From contig NZ_SRXT01000006.1 in NCBI RefSeq assembly GCF_004792685.1, positions 124,001 to 188,000 of the forward strand: a stretch of DNA of 64,000 nt. The letters run 5' to 3'. Source of the stretch: Sphingomonas gei (lineage in GTDB: Bacteria; Pseudomonadota; Alphaproteobacteria; Sphingomonadales; Sphingomonadaceae). Positions within the stretch are counted from its first letter, which is position 1, and each line of letters begins with the position of its first letter. A program made the position numbers and the translations under genes. The notes beneath the pieces were generated by a model. The model did no database searches, was not told where the DNA came from, and worked only from the letters and a program-made list of their open reading frames with translations. This document shows positions 8,481 through 15,399 of the stretch, one piece after another.

Positions 8481-9332
8481 TTAGAGGGGAGGGTCGAGCG
8501 CGATGCGGTACCGCATCTCGGCGGAGAAGCTGCGCGCGACGGCCTTGAGATTGGCCTCGGTATCGGGATCGCGCTGAATCGATTCGAGCGCGGCGAAGGC
8601 CGCTTCGCGATGACGCTGGCTGCGGAACAAGGGCGTCGCCAGTTCGGGCACCCGGCGCTCGCCGATCGGCCAGCTCGACATGCAGGCGAGATCGGTCACC
8701 AGACGGCGCATTTCGCTCTGGCCGAGCTGGACGCGCTTGAGCGTTCCCGCACGTCGATATGCTTTGGGCCAGTCGCGTTCGAACGTGTCGAGCGCCTGCG
8801 CCTGATCCGCCGGATCGATGGCGTTGGCCGACCTGCACACCGAGGCCAAGGGCGCGGCGGCGCCGATCGTGCCTGCGCCCTGGGTGAGCGCGGCCGCGGG
8901 CGCGTGCATGCGGCCGTTGGCATAGTGATATCGGACAAGAGGACCGCCAGTTGCCGTGGCGGGCATCGCAACGGTAAAGACGCCGCGGCGCAATTGCGGG
9001 CGGGCGGCGGCGCTGCACGTGCCGAACGATTCGGTAACGACCGGCTCCTGGCCGGGGCGCGCCACGATGACCGCGTAGCGCGCGGGGCATTCCACGCCAC
9101 TTTTGCCGCGGATCAGGTGCAGCCGGGCGTCGCGCAGCGTGTAGCTGCCGACCACCGACAGATGGTCGACCAGTTCGGCCCCGAACGGACGCGAGATCAC
9201 CGTCTTGCCCAGCTTGATCGCTTGCTCGCTGCCGGCCGAAACCACCGTAACCTTCTGGTCGGCGGCAAGCGCCGCGCCGCCCGCTGACAGCAACAGGGGA
9301 GCGGCGAGCAGCAGCGTCAACGGCCTTGGCAT
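8481..9332 (-). CDS. Secreted protein of unknown function
   Basis: The product (283 aa) starts with a signal peptide (MPRPLTLLLAAPLLLSAGGAALA). The N-terminal ~120 mature residues (VTVVSAGSEQAIKLGKTVIS, GSYTLRDARLHLI, YAVIVARPGQEPVV) look like a beta-rich domain. The C-terminal ~120 residues are helical, ending in ALESIQRDPDTEANLKAVAR. I recognise no family. It sits between the LysM hydrolase and a leaderless hypothetical protein next to the type III genes, on the same strand as both, so it may be a periplasmic component of that region. Confidence 0.65.
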   Translation of the reverse strand: MPRPLTLLLAAPLLLSAGGAALAADQKVTVVSAGSEQAIKLGKTVISRPFGAELVDHLSVVGSYTLRDARLHLIRGKSGVECPARYAVIVARPGQEPVVTESFGTCSAAARPQLRRGVFTVAMPATATGGPLVRYHYANGRMHAPAAALTQGAGTIGAAAPLASVCRSANAIDPADQAQALDTFERDWPKAYRRAGTLKRVQLGQSEMRRLVTDLACMSSWPIGERRVPELATPLFRSQRHREAAFAALESIQRDPDTEANLKAVARSFSAEMRYRIALDPPL

Positions 9333-9397
9333 CGAGGACCTCTCAGGAGCGGAGCGTGGAAGGTGCTAGCACGCGCGAAACCGCGTCGGGTTCCGGC

Positions 9398-9910
9398 TCA
9401 GCCGCGATTTTGGTCGGAAAGATCGGCGGTTGCGGCCTCGAAGCGGGCGATGACGCCGTCGAGTCCGGTGGGCGCTTCCGCTTGCGAAGCCTCGTCGAGC
9501 GCGGCACGGACCCCGCCGACCTGGCGATCGCCGCTTGCACCCGACAACCCGGCGATCTGGATCACCGCCTGACGCGTGAAATCGTCGAGCGCGCGGCGCA
9601 GTTCGCCTTCCTGCGCGGGGCTGGCGCCGAACCGTGCCGAGAGTTCGCTGGTGAGATCGCCGAGACCATAAACGTCGCCGCGCCGCGCGAGTTCGCCCAT
9701 GTCCGGAGCGAAGTCGCTGCTATTGCCCGCGGTCCGGCTCCATGCCTGCGCGCCATTGCCATTGCCGCGGCTGGCGGCGTCGACCCAGGCAAGCACGCGA
9801 TGCCCGATCTCACCCATCGTCTCGATCGCCGCGCCGCGCGCGTCGTTCGACCCGGCAGGGCCGGCGGATGAGAGGGGCGGGAGCCCGGAGATGCGGTCGA
9901 TACTGGTCAT
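9398..9910 (-). CDS. Leaderless hypothetical protein beside the type III genes
   Basis: The product (170 aa) has no signal peptide or membrane segment. The first ~30 residues are rich in Ser, Pro, Gly and Ala (MTSIDRISGLPPLSSAGPAGSNDA), as in many type III substrates. Most of the remainder looks helical (DVYGLGDLTSELSARFG, ELRRALDDFTRQAVIQIAGLSG, GLDGVIARFEAATADLSDQN). I recognise no family. Given its place next to the T3SS it could be a secreted substrate, translocator-like component or chaperone. None of these is shown by a motif. Confidence 0.55.
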   Translation of the reverse strand: MTSIDRISGLPPLSSAGPAGSNDARGAAIETMGEIGHRVLAWVDAASRGNGNGAQAWSRTAGNSSDFAPDMGELARRGDVYGLGDLTSELSARFGASPAQEGELRRALDDFTRQAVIQIAGLSGASGDRQVGGVRAALDEASQAEAPTGLDGVIARFEAATADLSDQNRG

Positions 9911-10034
9911 GTGCCTGATCCGTTCATCCTGTCATGTGCTCCCCGTCTCTCGGACGAGGCGCGCACCAACTTGCCTGTTAAATGGCTCGGCTCGGGCGAA
10001 ATCGCCATAGTCGCAATGACTACGAGCCCAATGG

Positions 10035-10280
10035 CTACGGCGCCTTCGTAAGTCGATCGAGCGCACTCGGCTGCTGGATCAGCCGATCGAGCGCACCGTC
10101 CCTGCCCAAGTCTGCCGCGCTGCCCTGATGGCGTGCCAGACCCTGGGACAGACTTTCCGTCGCGCCATCCTGTGCCGCGCAGGCTTCATCCGTACGCCGC
10201 TCGCCGGGTGTGGCGATGTCGACTCCAATTGCTCGCGCCTTGGCGCCGGGAACCGATGCTCCGATTATTGCCGTGACCAT
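10035..10280 (-). CDS. Small hypothetical protein
   Basis: The 81-residue open frame begins MVTAIIGASVPGAKARAIGV and is otherwise hydrophilic, with no signal peptide, cysteine pattern or recognised domain. It reads away from the enlarged needle-like gene, the pair flanking the ~245-bp region with the CTAG palindromes. The small size and lack of motifs leave open that it is not a gene. If real, its position suggests a small type III component or chaperone under the same control as its divergent neighbour. Confidence 0.35.
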   Translation of the reverse strand: MVTAIIGASVPGAKARAIGVDIATPGERRTDEACAAQDGATESLSQGLARHQGSAADLGRDGALDRLIQQPSALDRLTKAP

Positions 10281-10353
10281 GGTCTTCTCCGAATCTCAGG
10301 CCCCTCCATCGCGCACCTATCCACGCACGGGGCGGCAGGTTCCATAATCCGAT

Positions 10354-10413
10354 CGACTAGCAGCCGGGAGACCGGTCCGTTTGGCTAGTCCTTTTGACTA
10401 GCCAACTAGTCGA
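10354..10413. promoter_or_regulatory. Nested CTAG inverted repeats upstream of the enlarged needle-like gene
   Basis: The perfect 10-bp inverted repeat TTGGCTAGTC (10381-10390) / GACTAGCCAA (10396-10405) has a 5-bp spacer CTTTT. It is enclosed by an outer inverted pair, CGACTAG (10354-10360) and CTAGTCG (10407-10413). CTAG is a rare tetranucleotide in high-GC proteobacteria, so four copies in 60 bp is notable. It lies 112 bp before the ATG at 10525 and 74 bp before the divergent small gene. It may be an operator or a hairpin. The remaining non-coding sequence from 10281 to 10524 shows nothing else I can name. Confidence 0.5.
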
Positions 10414-10524
10414 AACGCGGAGAGCGGCGCGATCGCGACTGTGCTTGAAAGGGGGCGACGGTGGCCGGGTGGCCGACCGGCACGTGATCCGAGCTCGAGG
10501 GCTCATGAACCAGGAGACAAGACA

Positions 10525-11157
10525 ATGTCGATTCTTAGTTCGCTCGGCGGCATCGCCACCAACCCGCTGTCGCTTGCACAGCTCGCCATGGGGCCTGCAG
10601 GCTGGGCTTCGCTGGCAGCACGCACCCTGATGTCCGCAGTCGGCCAGCAGGTCATCCAGCAGCTCGGCGAGAAGCTCGGGCTTCCGCAGTCGACGATCGA
10701 TATCGCGCAGGGTGCTTTCTGTGCATCGATGGGCGACAAGGCCGGCGTCCGCCAGAATGTCCAGGAAGCTATCGGCAACTTCGCCGAGGGCTTCAACGCG
10801 TCGCCGGCCGAGCAGGGCGAAGCCAACCGCGAAGTCGATGACGCGATCAACCGCATGGTCTCGCAGATGGCCGACGGCGAAGATGCCAAGGCGGCGCGCG
10901 CCGGCGGCAAGGGCGGCAAGGCTGGCGGCGCGAGCGGCCAGAGCTGGCTGATGGCGCTCGCCGAGGCGCTGGGCGAGAAACTCGACAAGATGGCCGGCGA
11001 AATGTCGACGATGGCGGACCAGATCACGGACAAGAGCCCGTCGCTCACGGCGAAGTTCGGCGCCAAGTCGCAGGAATTCGGCATCCTGATGAACGCCGCG
11101 ACCAACGCCATCAAGACGGTCGGCGAAGGCTTGTCCACCTCGGCGCGCAAGGGCTGA
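10525..11157 (+). CDS. Enlarged paralogue of the T3SS needle-like protein
   Basis: The product (210 aa) lacks a signal peptide. Its last ~70 residues (QSWLMALAEALGEKLDKMA through VGEGLSTSARKG) align along their whole length with residues ~30-103 of the 103-aa protein encoded at 22728. Shared positions include W..ALA...G..LDK.A, a small insertion, S.(L/I)T.K..A.S, and I..VG..L.T.ARK. The N-terminal ~135 residues are extra: a hydrophobic stretch (AQLAMGPAGWASLAARTLMS), a second helical part, and a Lys/Gly-rich linker (AARAGGKGGKAGGASG). It may be an alternative filament subunit, cap or translocator; this is inference. The ATG at 10525 follows the ribosome site AGGAGA. Confidence 0.7.
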   Translation: MSILSSLGGIATNPLSLAQLAMGPAGWASLAARTLMSAVGQQVIQQLGEKLGLPQSTIDIAQGAFCASMGDKAGVRQNVQEAIGNFAEGFNASPAEQGEANREVDDAINRMVSQMADGEDAKAARAGGKGGKAGGASGQSWLMALAEALGEKLDKMAGEMSTMADQITDKSPSLTAKFGAKSQEFGILMNAATNAIKTVGEGLSTSARKG

Positions 11158-11182
11158 CCTCTTTCCCGACACGCTTCAAAGC

Positions 11183-11210
11183 AAAGGGGCTGGCTCCCGC
11201 CGGCCCCTTT
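11183..11210 (+). terminator. Hairpin terminator after the enlarged needle-like gene
   Basis: AAAGGGGC (11183-11190) pairs with GCCCCTTT (11203-11210). The stem continues through TGGC/GCCG with one G-U pair to a 4-nt TCCC loop. The flanking A and T runs are short, so it is a moderate intrinsic terminator. It separates this gene from the secreted protein gene at 11256. Confidence 0.6.
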
Positions 11211-11255
11211 GTGCGTTGCATCCGTCGAGGTTTCGAAATCAACCGGAGTATTGTC

Positions 11256-11981
11256 ATGCGAAAGGTGTTGTTTCGACTATTGTTCTGCCTTCCCGCCGCC
11301 GCCTTGCTCGTGCCCGGCCAGGCTTCGGCGCAGGGCGCCTTCAACATGGGAATGCTCACCAACACCCTTTCGCAGGGCGGAAGCACCCAGTCCGAAGGCG
11401 TTCGCGCGAGGACCAGCAGCGTGTTTCGCTCGATGGCGCGCGCGCCGCGCTCAGGCGCGGTCAATCGCGCGGCAATCACGTACCGGCCGAGCACCGCCGT
11501 GCGCCAGCGCAACATGCAGCAGTTCGTCGCCCGGCTGAGGCGCGTGGACCCGACGAGTGCGGCGGACTTGCAACGGACCTTCGCGCGCCGCGATGTCGTG
11601 GCGGAAGTCGGGGGAGCGATGCGGCCCGTCGGGCTCAACCCAAACAATGTCGCCGATGCGATGGCGATGTACCTGGTCGCCGCCTATTACGGCGTACGCG
11701 GCTCGGTCGACAGCAAGCCGTCCGATTATAAGGCGGTAAGCGCGCAGCTGGCCCGTGCGGTCAGCGCGGCCCCCGGATTCGCCAGCGCCAGCGATGCGCT
11801 CAAGCAGGAAATCGCCGAGTCGATGCTCGTTCAGGCGGTGCTTGTCGATCAGGCCATTCAGGCGGCGCAGAAGCAGCCTTCCGCGATGCCAGCAGTGAAG
11901 GCGGCAATCGCCAAGGGGGCGCGTGCGGCGTTCGGCTTCGACGTGACTCGGATGCAGCTGGGCCCGAACGGGCTTAGCTGA
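11256..11981 (+). CDS. Secreted protein resembling the DUF6683 family
   Basis: The product (241 aa) has a signal peptide (MRKVLFRLLFCLPAAALLVPGQASA). The mature part has the layout I associate with DUF6683: a linker ending YRPSTAVRQRNMQQFVARLR, then VDPTSAADLQRTF, GLNPNNVADAMAMYLVAAY, and a helical C-terminus (DALKQEIAESMLVQAVLVDQAIQ) ending DVTRMQLGPNGLS. The family name is from memory and unchecked. No catalytic residue is apparent. The ATG at 11256 follows GGAG and starts the signal peptide. It runs convergently toward the end of the export-apparatus operon, with 4 bp between the stops. Confidence 0.7.
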   Translation: MRKVLFRLLFCLPAAALLVPGQASAQGAFNMGMLTNTLSQGGSTQSEGVRARTSSVFRSMARAPRSGAVNRAAITYRPSTAVRQRNMQQFVARLRRVDPTSAADLQRTFARRDVVAEVGGAMRPVGLNPNNVADAMAMYLVAAYYGVRGSVDSKPSDYKAVSAQLARAVSAAPGFASASDALKQEIAESMLVQAVLVDQAIQAAQKQPSAMPAVKAAIAKGARAAFGFDVTRMQLGPNGLS

Positions 11982-11985
11982 AGCC

Positions 11986-12354
11986 TTAGTCCGAAGGGTA
12001 GAAAAGCAGCCCCGCCAGCGCCGCAAGCTCGCGCATCCCATCGAGCTCGAGCTTGCGCGCTACGTTGGACAAATGCACCCGCACGGTATTCTCGGCCATC
12101 AGCAACAGGGTGGCGATGTCGCCGTTCGAGCGGCCCCAGCCGAGGAAGCGGATGCAGGTGAGTTCGGTGGGGGTGAGCCGCAATAGCGCCTCGCGGTGGC
12201 GCTTGGGCACGCGCGCGGCCTCGATCATGTGCTCGCCCAATGCGACGCGCTCGGGCGCCCCGGGCATCGCGTCGGCCTTGCGCAGCAGCTCGGCGATCGC
12301 GGCGAGGCGTTCGTCTTCGGTCATCGCCGAGGGGGCGGGCGCGACGACGGTCAA
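11986..12354 (-). CDS. Small LuxR-type HTH regulator at the end of the export-apparatus operon
   Basis: The product (122 aa from TTG 12354, or 112 aa from ATG 12324) ends in a LuxR/GerE DNA-binding domain: LTPTELTCIRFLGWGRSNGD, then IATLLLMAENTVRVHLSNVARKL. The short N-terminal part is helical and has no receiver or autoinducer domain. The TTG overlaps the sctT stop (TTGA), matching the coupling seen throughout the operon, so I prefer it; neither start has a strong ribosome site. Being the last gene of the sctU-sctT operon it is a candidate regulator of the T3SS, perhaps autoregulatory. The target is inferred. Confidence 0.8.
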   Translation of the reverse strand: MTVVAPAPSAMTEDERLAAIAELLRKADAMPGAPERVALGEHMIEAARVPKRHREALLRLTPTELTCIRFLGWGRSNGDIATLLLMAENTVRVHLSNVARKLELDGMRELAALAGLLFYPSD

Positions 12355-13127
12355 TGGATCAGCCCGCGCAGGATGCCCAGGATCACTTCGGGTCGGCTGA
12401 GTATGTCGCGGGTGATCGCCTCGATGAACGAGCCGACCAGAAGCAGGATCAGCGCCGTGGCGGCGAACGCCTTGATCGACATCGACAGCGTGAAGACGTT
12501 GAGCTGCTGGGCGAAGCGGTTGATCAGGCCGAGGCCCAGATCGATCAGGAACAGCACGGTGAGCACCGGCGCCGCGAACAACGTGGCGAGCACCATCAGC
12601 CGGCCGAACTCGGCTTCGAACAGCCCGAGACCGCGCGCGTCGAGCGTCGGCATCGGCGCGGCGACCGGCCACAATGCATAGCTCTCCATCAGGACATGGA
12701 CGAGCAGCGAGAGCCCGCCGGAGAAGATGAACACGATCCCCGCCAGCCGCCCCAGGAACGCGCCGTTGAGCGAGGTCTGGTGTCCGGAGAGCGGATCGAC
12801 GATCTGCGCCATCGTCGCGCCGACCTTGGTATCGATGATCTGCCCCGCCGCCTCGAGCGCCCACAGCACCGAGCCGAAGAAGAAGCCGATGACCAGCCCG
12901 ACGAACACTTCCTTGGCGAACATCGCGACCCATTGGCCGGGGCCGAGCATCGAGACGTCGAGCGTCGGCTGAAGCATGAGTGAGATGATCCCCAGCGAGA
13001 CGAGGATCGAATTGCGCACCATCGCCGGGATCAGATCGGGCGAGAAGATCGGCATCAGCATGAACGCGACGGCGATCCGCGCAGTCGCGACGCCGAGCAG
13101 GAGCATGGGGTCGCTCCAGCCGGTCAC
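12351..13127 (-). CDS. sctT: T3SS export apparatus protein SctT (FliR/YscT family)
   Basis: The product (258 aa) is a polytopic inner-membrane protein of the FliR/SctT family, part of the SctRST helical export gate. Family features are GGLSLLVHVLMESYALWPV and LFAAPVLTVLFLIDLGLGLINRFAQQLNVF, the latter the conserved FliR-type NRxxPQxNVF region with AQQLNVF here. The start is GTG at 13127, overlapping the sctS stop (GTGA). It is followed, with coupling, by the LuxR-type gene. Length and hydrophobic profile are normal for the family. Confidence 0.95.
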   Translation of the reverse strand: MTGWSDPMLLLGVATARIAVAFMLMPIFSPDLIPAMVRNSILVSLGIISLMLQPTLDVSMLGPGQWVAMFAKEVFVGLVIGFFFGSVLWALEAAGQIIDTKVGATMAQIVDPLSGHQTSLNGAFLGRLAGIVFIFSGGLSLLVHVLMESYALWPVAAPMPTLDARGLGLFEAEFGRLMVLATLFAAPVLTVLFLIDLGLGLINRFAQQLNVFTLSMSIKAFAATALILLLVGSFIEAITRDILSRPEVILGILRGLIH

Positions 13128-13393
13128 CGCCGGATCATCGCCGGGAATTCGCTGAAGATGCGATCGGTGTAGCGATAGAGCGAGGCACCGATCAGCGATG
13201 CGGTGACGAACAAAGTCAGCACGATCGCGAAGAATTTCGCGGTATATTGCAGCGTCTGTTCCTGGATCTGCGTCGCCGCCTGGACGATCGCGACCAGCAA
13301 GCCCGCCACCGACGCGACGATGATCGGCGGCGCCGACAGGATCAGCACGAGCCAGAGCGCGTCGTTGGTGAGGCTGATGAAGTCGCCGTTCAT
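13124..13393 (-). CDS. sctS: T3SS export apparatus protein SctS (FliQ family)
   Basis: The product (89 aa) has the two-helix FliQ/SctS pattern: ALWLVLILSAPPIIVASVAGLLVAIVQAATQIQEQTLQY followed by a second hydrophobic helix (FFAIVLTLFVTASLIGASLY). The QIQEQTL motif is the family signature. Four copies are expected in the SctR5S4T1 export gate of the inner membrane. The start at 13393 is an ATG 12 bp after the sctR stop, and its stop overlaps sctT. The identification is firm despite the small size. Confidence 0.95.
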   Translation of the reverse strand: MNGDFISLTNDALWLVLILSAPPIIVASVAGLLVAIVQAATQIQEQTLQYTAKFFAIVLTLFVTASLIGASLYRYTDRIFSEFPAMIRR

Positions 13394-13405
13394 AAGGCCG
13401 TCTCC

Positions 13406-14068
13406 TCAGGCATAGGACAGCACCAGCCCGTGACTGAGCTTCACCCAGCCGTCGACCAGCACGAACAGCAAGAGCTTGAACGGCAAGGATATCGTGGTGG
13501 GCGACAGCATCATCATCCCCATCGCGAGCAGGATGTTCGAGATGACGAGATCGATGACCAGGAAGGGCAGGAATATCAGGAAGCCGATCTGGAAGGCGAG
13601 GCTGAGTTCCTTCACCACGAAGGCCGGGATGATGATGATCAGGTCGCGGTCGGTCATTTCCTTGGCATGTTCGGGATTGCCGACGCGCTGCGCGGTGCGC
13701 AGGAAGAAGGCGCGCTCGTTGGGATCGCTGTGCTTGATCAGGAATTCTCGGAGCGGCTCCTTGCCGACATCGATCGCCGTGCTGATCGAGGCGGTGGACT
13801 GCATCATGCTGCCTTCGATCTGTCGCGCCGCGATCGCGTCCTGCATCTGCTGGCCGACCGGATACATGACGTAGATCGTCAGGATCAGCGACAGGCCGTT
13901 GAGCACGATGTTGGGCGGCACCTGCTGGAGCCCGAGCGCGTTGCGCAGCAGGCTCAAGGTGACGACGATCTTGGTGAACGACGTGACCATCACTGCGACG
14001 AACGGCGCCAGCGCCAGCGCGACGACGACGATCAGCGCCGAGCCGGGCGTGAAGCTCGACAATTCCAT
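13406..14068 (-). CDS. sctR: T3SS export apparatus protein SctR (FliP family)
   Basis: The product (220 aa) is a FliP/SctR family membrane protein, five copies of which form the core of the export gate. Diagnostic segments are TSFTKIVVTLSLLRNALGLQQVPPN, IIIPAFVVKELSLAFQIGFLIFLPFLVIDLV and MGMMMLSPTTISLPFKLLLFVLVDGW. There is no cleavable signal peptide of the FliP type, consistent with an Sct protein. The ATG at 14068 overlaps the sctQ stop (TGATG). It is followed by sctS after 12 bp. Confidence 0.96.
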   Translation of the reverse strand: MELSSFTPGSALIVVVALALAPFVAVMVTSFTKIVVTLSLLRNALGLQQVPPNIVLNGLSLILTIYVMYPVGQQMQDAIAARQIEGSMMQSTASISTAIDVGKEPLREFLIKHSDPNERAFFLRTAQRVGNPEHAKEMTDRDLIIIIPAFVVKELSLAFQIGFLIFLPFLVIDLVISNILLAMGMMMLSPTTISLPFKLLLFVLVDGWVKLSHGLVLSYA

Positions 14069-15057
14069 CACGCCTCTCCGTCGGCAGAAACCCCGGTGAT
14101 CAGCACGCCATAGCCGTCGCCGACCGCGACGAGCTCGCCCTCGGCGACGCATTGCTCGCCGGCGATGACCCGCACCGGAAGCGTTCCGCCGGTAGCTGGG
14201 AGCGGAAGCACGCTGCCCTTGCCTAGTGTGGCCAGCTCGGCGGCGGTCATCCCCGAGCCGATGATCTCGATCGTCGTGGGCAGCCGGACTTCACTCCACC
14301 CGGTCTCGCCCTCGAGGGTGGCCGCGGACGGCACCTGCGATCCGTCGGCTACGGCATCATCCTGCAAAACGAGCACCCCATCGTTAAACGCGATTCGCGC
14401 ACGCGGCGCATCGTTGCGACCCGGCAATGACAACTTCGCGACCGGCGAACCGGTTCCCAGCAACAGCAAGTCGCCGCGCGCGATCCCGGCAATGCTGGCC
14501 GCCCTTACGGCCGGGCCGTCGAACCGCGCTGTCCAGCGCAGCCGCAGCCCGCCGATCGCGGTAGCGGCGAGTTCGATCTCGGCGAGGGGCTCGACTGCCA
14601 TGTCCGCCGGGATCGCGAGCAGCAGCCGGTGCTGGATGACGCCGTTGGCGGTGGTCGCGTCGAGCCGCAGCAGCACCGGATCGCCGGCATAGCTCTTGTT
14701 CAGTCCCGCCGGCTGGAGCTCGCAGCCGAGCACCAGCTCGAGCGCCCCGACCAGCGGCTCGATGCGCCCGAGCGTTGCCGCGGCGGCGGCGGCATCGACG
14801 CTGCCTTGCGCGCCGGACACACGGGCGAGGGTGCCATCGACCAGCAAGGGCGCGATCTGGACGAGATGCCCGCCGCTGCGGAACTGGATCCAGGCGATCG
14901 CCGCGCGCCGATCGCGCTCGGTGGCGAGCCGTACGCCGGTCTGCAAATCGTCGATCAGCCGCCGATTGAGCGCGCCGATCAGCGTCGTCTGCAGCAGCGC
15001 GCGGTTCTGATCGATCGCCGGCAGGTTGGTTCGGAGCGGTTGGGAACGCGCATTCAC
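14068..15057 (-). CDS. sctQ: T3SS cytoplasmic ring protein SctQ (FliM/FliN-like)
   Basis: The product (329 aa) forms the cytoplasmic sorting platform or C-ring. The C-terminal ~75 residues are a SpoA domain, with VRLPTTIEIIGSGMTAAELATLGKGSVLPLP followed by VRVIAGEQCVAEGELVAVGDGYGVLIT. The N-terminal part is the more variable SctQ domain, and a second, weaker SpoA-like segment lies around residues 180-230. The start is GTG at 15057, overlapping the stop of the FliO-like gene (GTGA). Placement next to sctR is the standard order of Hrc-type operons. The SpoA call is confident. Confidence 0.88.
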   Translation of the reverse strand: MNARSQPLRTNLPAIDQNRALLQTTLIGALNRRLIDDLQTGVRLATERDRRAAIAWIQFRSGGHLVQIAPLLVDGTLARVSGAQGSVDAAAAAATLGRIEPLVGALELVLGCELQPAGLNKSYAGDPVLLRLDATTANGVIQHRLLLAIPADMAVEPLAEIELAATAIGGLRLRWTARFDGPAVRAASIAGIARGDLLLLGTGSPVAKLSLPGRNDAPRARIAFNDGVLVLQDDAVADGSQVPSAATLEGETGWSEVRLPTTIEIIGSGMTAAELATLGKGSVLPLPATGGTLPVRVIAGEQCVAEGELVAVGDGYGVLITGVSADGEA

Positions 15058-15386
15058 TGGATCGTCTCCGTCGTCGCCACGGTTTCTGTCGGGGCCGCAC
15101 CGGCACCGCTGCCCCAGTTGCGCAGCAGCGAGATCGATCCCGGCGTGACCCCGACGAGCATCAATTCGCCTTCGGCCTCGACCAGCACCAGCCGCTCGCG
15201 CTGGCCGACGGGAAGCGCACGGACGAAGCGGATCTGGCGTTCGACCGCGCCGTCGCGTCCCCCGAGGCCACGGTCCTGCCAGCGTCGCAATGCGCGCAGG
15301 CTGACCCAGGCGAGCCCGAGCACCACCGCGAGCGCGATGATCGTCCCGAGCAGCCCGGAAAGCGCAGCGCCAATCGTCGAATCCAT
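15054..15386 (-). CDS. FliO-like membrane protein inside the T3SS operon
   Basis: The product (110 aa) has one N-terminal membrane helix (LLGTIIALAVVLGLAWVSLRAL). A short cytoplasmic domain of the FliO type follows: IRFVRALPVGQRERLVLVEAEGELMLVGVTPGSISLLRNW, matching the FliO pattern of a conserved LV.V..G..L.LGVT...I..L. In flagella FliO is an assembly factor for the FliP ring. Non-flagellar T3SSs are generally described as lacking a FliO homologue, so its place between sctU and sctQ is notable. The ATG at 15386 was chosen because the upstream frame runs into sctU. It is coupled to sctQ. Confidence 0.72.
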   Translation of the reverse strand: MDSTIGAALSGLLGTIIALAVVLGLAWVSLRALRRWQDRGLGGRDGAVERQIRFVRALPVGQRERLVLVEAEGELMLVGVTPGSISLLRNWGSGAGAAPTETVATTETIQ

Positions 15387-15399
15387 CAATGGGGCCCCA

